From positions 124,001-188,000 of the forward strand of contig NZ_JACDIT010000002.1 of NCBI RefSeq assembly GCF_013839445.1: DNA of 64,000 nucleotides, read 5' to 3'. A program made the position numbers and the translations under genes. The stretch comes from Chthonobacter albigriseus (GTDB lineage: Bacteria; Pseudomonadota; Alphaproteobacteria; Rhizobiales; Pleomorphomonadaceae). This document shows positions 58,806 through 64,000 of the stretch, in pieces. The notes below the pieces were generated by a model. The model saw only the letters and a program-made list of their open reading frames with translations. It did not search any database and was not told the DNA's origin. Within the stretch, counting starts at the first letter, position 1. Every line of letters starts with the position of its first letter.

Positions 58806-59594
58806 ATGACGGACGCGAGCGAGACGACACCCTATCGCATGCCCACCGTCCGGATGCTCGGTACCGAGGATATCCGCGCGGCGCTGCTGGCCGGGGCGGA
58901 GGACTTCCGGCGGGCGCCACAGTACGGGCTGTTCTTCGGTGGGCTCTACGCCGCCGGCGGCATTCTCCTGGTGCTGGCGGTCACGTCCCTACACATGCCT
59001 TGGCTCGCCTACCCGCTGGCGGCCGGGTTCGCGCTGCTCGGGCCATTCGTCGCGGTGGGCCTCTACGAGGTCAGCCGGCGGCTGGAGACGGGGCTGCCGC
59101 TCGGCTGGGGCCCTGTTCTGGGCGCAGCCTATGCCCAGAGCGGCAAGCAGCTCGCCGGCATGGCCTTCATCACGCTCTTCATCTTCCTGATCTGGATGTA
59201 CCAGGTGCGCCTGCTGATGGCGCTGTTCCTCGGCGGGCAGTCTTTCACCACCCTGCCCGGCTTCATCACCGTCGTCTTCACCACCTTCGACGGCTGGATG
59301 TTCCTGGCGGTCGGCCATGTGATCGGCGCGGCGCTCTCCATCTTCGTCTTCTCTTTGACGGTCGTCTGGTTCCCTCTGCTGCTCGACCGGGATACGGACG
59401 TCGTCACCGCCATGATCACCAGCGTGAAGACGGTGGTCACCAGTCCTGTCCCGATGATCGGGTGGGCGGTGATCGTGGTCGCCGCGCTGATCCTGTCAGC
59501 CGTGCCGATCTTTCTCGGACTTGCGATCACGCTGCCCATTCTCGGGCACACCACCTGGCATCTCTACCGCCGGGCCGTCGCGCCGGACGCGTGA
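58806..59594 (+). CDS. DUF2189 membrane protein inserted between rpoC and rpsL
   Basis: 262 residues with about six membrane segments. PYRMPTVRMLGTEDIRAALL, AGAEDFRRAPQYGLFFGGLY and GPFVAVGLYEVSRRLETGLP are the DUF2189 pattern. It would sit in the inner membrane; the family has no defined role. The ATG at 58806 has AGGGGG a few bases upstream. It is read against its ribosomal neighbours, so it splits the usual rpoC-rpsL continuity. A hairpin terminator follows. Confidence 0.88.
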   Translation: MTDASETTPYRMPTVRMLGTEDIRAALLAGAEDFRRAPQYGLFFGGLYAAGGILLVLAVTSLHMPWLAYPLAAGFALLGPFVAVGLYEVSRRLETGLPLGWGPVLGAAYAQSGKQLAGMAFITLFIFLIWMYQVRLLMALFLGGQSFTTLPGFITVVFTTFDGWMFLAVGHVIGAALSIFVFSLTVVWFPLLLDRDTDVVTAMITSVKTVVTSPVPMIGWAVIVVAALILSAVPIFLGLAITLPILGHTTWHLYRRAVAPDA

Positions 59595-59621
59595 TCCGCT
59601 TCGGACCCTGAACGAAAAGGA

Positions 59622-59649
59622 GGGGCCGCGGCGTTGCCACCGCGGCCCC
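59622..59649. terminator. Bidirectional hairpin between the DUF2189 gene and rpoC
   Basis: GGGGCCGCGG (59622-59631) and CCGCGGCCCC (59640-59649) pair over ten bases with an eight-base loop. It lies 27 bases past the DUF2189 stop and 22 bases past the rpoC stop, so it can end both transcripts although the T-tracts are short. Confidence 0.8.
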
Positions 59650-59671
59650 TTCCCTATCGATGCGGAGCGGA

Positions 59672-63886
<4,215 letters not shown>

Positions 63887-64000
63887 CGGCTCTCTCTCCT
63901 CGTGGCGGACCGACCCTCGCGCATGCCGCCGACGCGCTCCGGTGTCCGCACAATCCAATAAAAGCGGCCCAACTCGTTCTCACCAGGATCCGGGCGTCCG
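63887..64000. other. Spacer upstream of rpoC
   Basis: 114 bases with no coding sequence recognised. This is probably the rpoB-rpoC spacer; the end of rpoB is not visible in it. The AGGAG for rpoC is at the near end. Confidence 0.6.

Overview
The window looks like a chromosomal segment of a GC-rich alphaproteobacterium, most likely of the order Hyphomicrobiales (Rhizobiales). The support is indirect: the alphaproteobacterial S10-spc-alpha ribosomal order, ATP12-family chaperone and DUF599/DUF3253/DUF4287-type genes, a propionyl-CoA carboxylase alpha subunit, and CtrA-like TTAA-N7-TTAA sites near motility genes. I cannot name a genus. I see no insertion sequence, prophage or CRISPR array.

Region 1 (1-6.8 kb) is mostly minus strand. 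It holds a partial ATP12 chaperone and a HAD hydrolase, then a plus-strand FAD oxidoreductase and a DUF4188-type protein, a two-gene periplasmic operon (MxaD-like SRPBCC protein and YVTN beta-propeller), and rluC-like/crcB. Region 2 (6.8-19.1 kb) starts with a gene-free stretch carrying four inverted repeats, followed by a small secreted protein, the K+ transporter Kup, a HigB/HigA-like toxin-antitoxin pair, an ABC-F ATPase, an SDR with a repetitive tail, DUF599/DUF3253, a YdcF-like protein, an SH3 protein, a ClpP-like peptidase and the thiamine genes thiM-thiE.

Region 3 (19.1-33 kb) is a mosaic of single genes: a HRPCSEC-motif protein, GH25 lysozyme lipoprotein, MgtE, tRNA-Leu(GAG), an orphan fliN, lipB, DUF4287, acylphosphatase, a two-gene cassette of unknown function, pccA, a TylF-like methyltransferase, an MltB-like transglycosylase, a soluble chemoreceptor divergent from a 56-residue protein, a repeat-containing hypothetical protein and an AprI-type lipoprotein. 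Region 4 (33.5-39 kb) holds cytochrome c', rarA, a Do-family serine protease and a GT41 (OGT-like) glycosyltransferase.

Region 5 (39-64 kb) is the translation/transcription core, all on the minus strand and transcribed from high to low coordinates: rpoC, then (after one inserted plus-strand gene) rpsL-rpsG-fusA-tuf, the S10 and spc clusters, secY-adk, rpsM, rpsK, rpoA, rplQ. It has a convincing sigma70-like promoter ahead of rpsL. Hairpins lie in the enlarged gaps after tuf, rplO, adk, rpsM and rpoA, and may divide the run into transcript units. The best candidates for undescribed biology are the 24.2-25.1 kb two-gene cassette, the chemoreceptor/56-residue-protein divergon with its CtrA-like sites, the inverted-repeat cluster at 7.0-7.2 kb, and the ribosomal-cluster hairpins.
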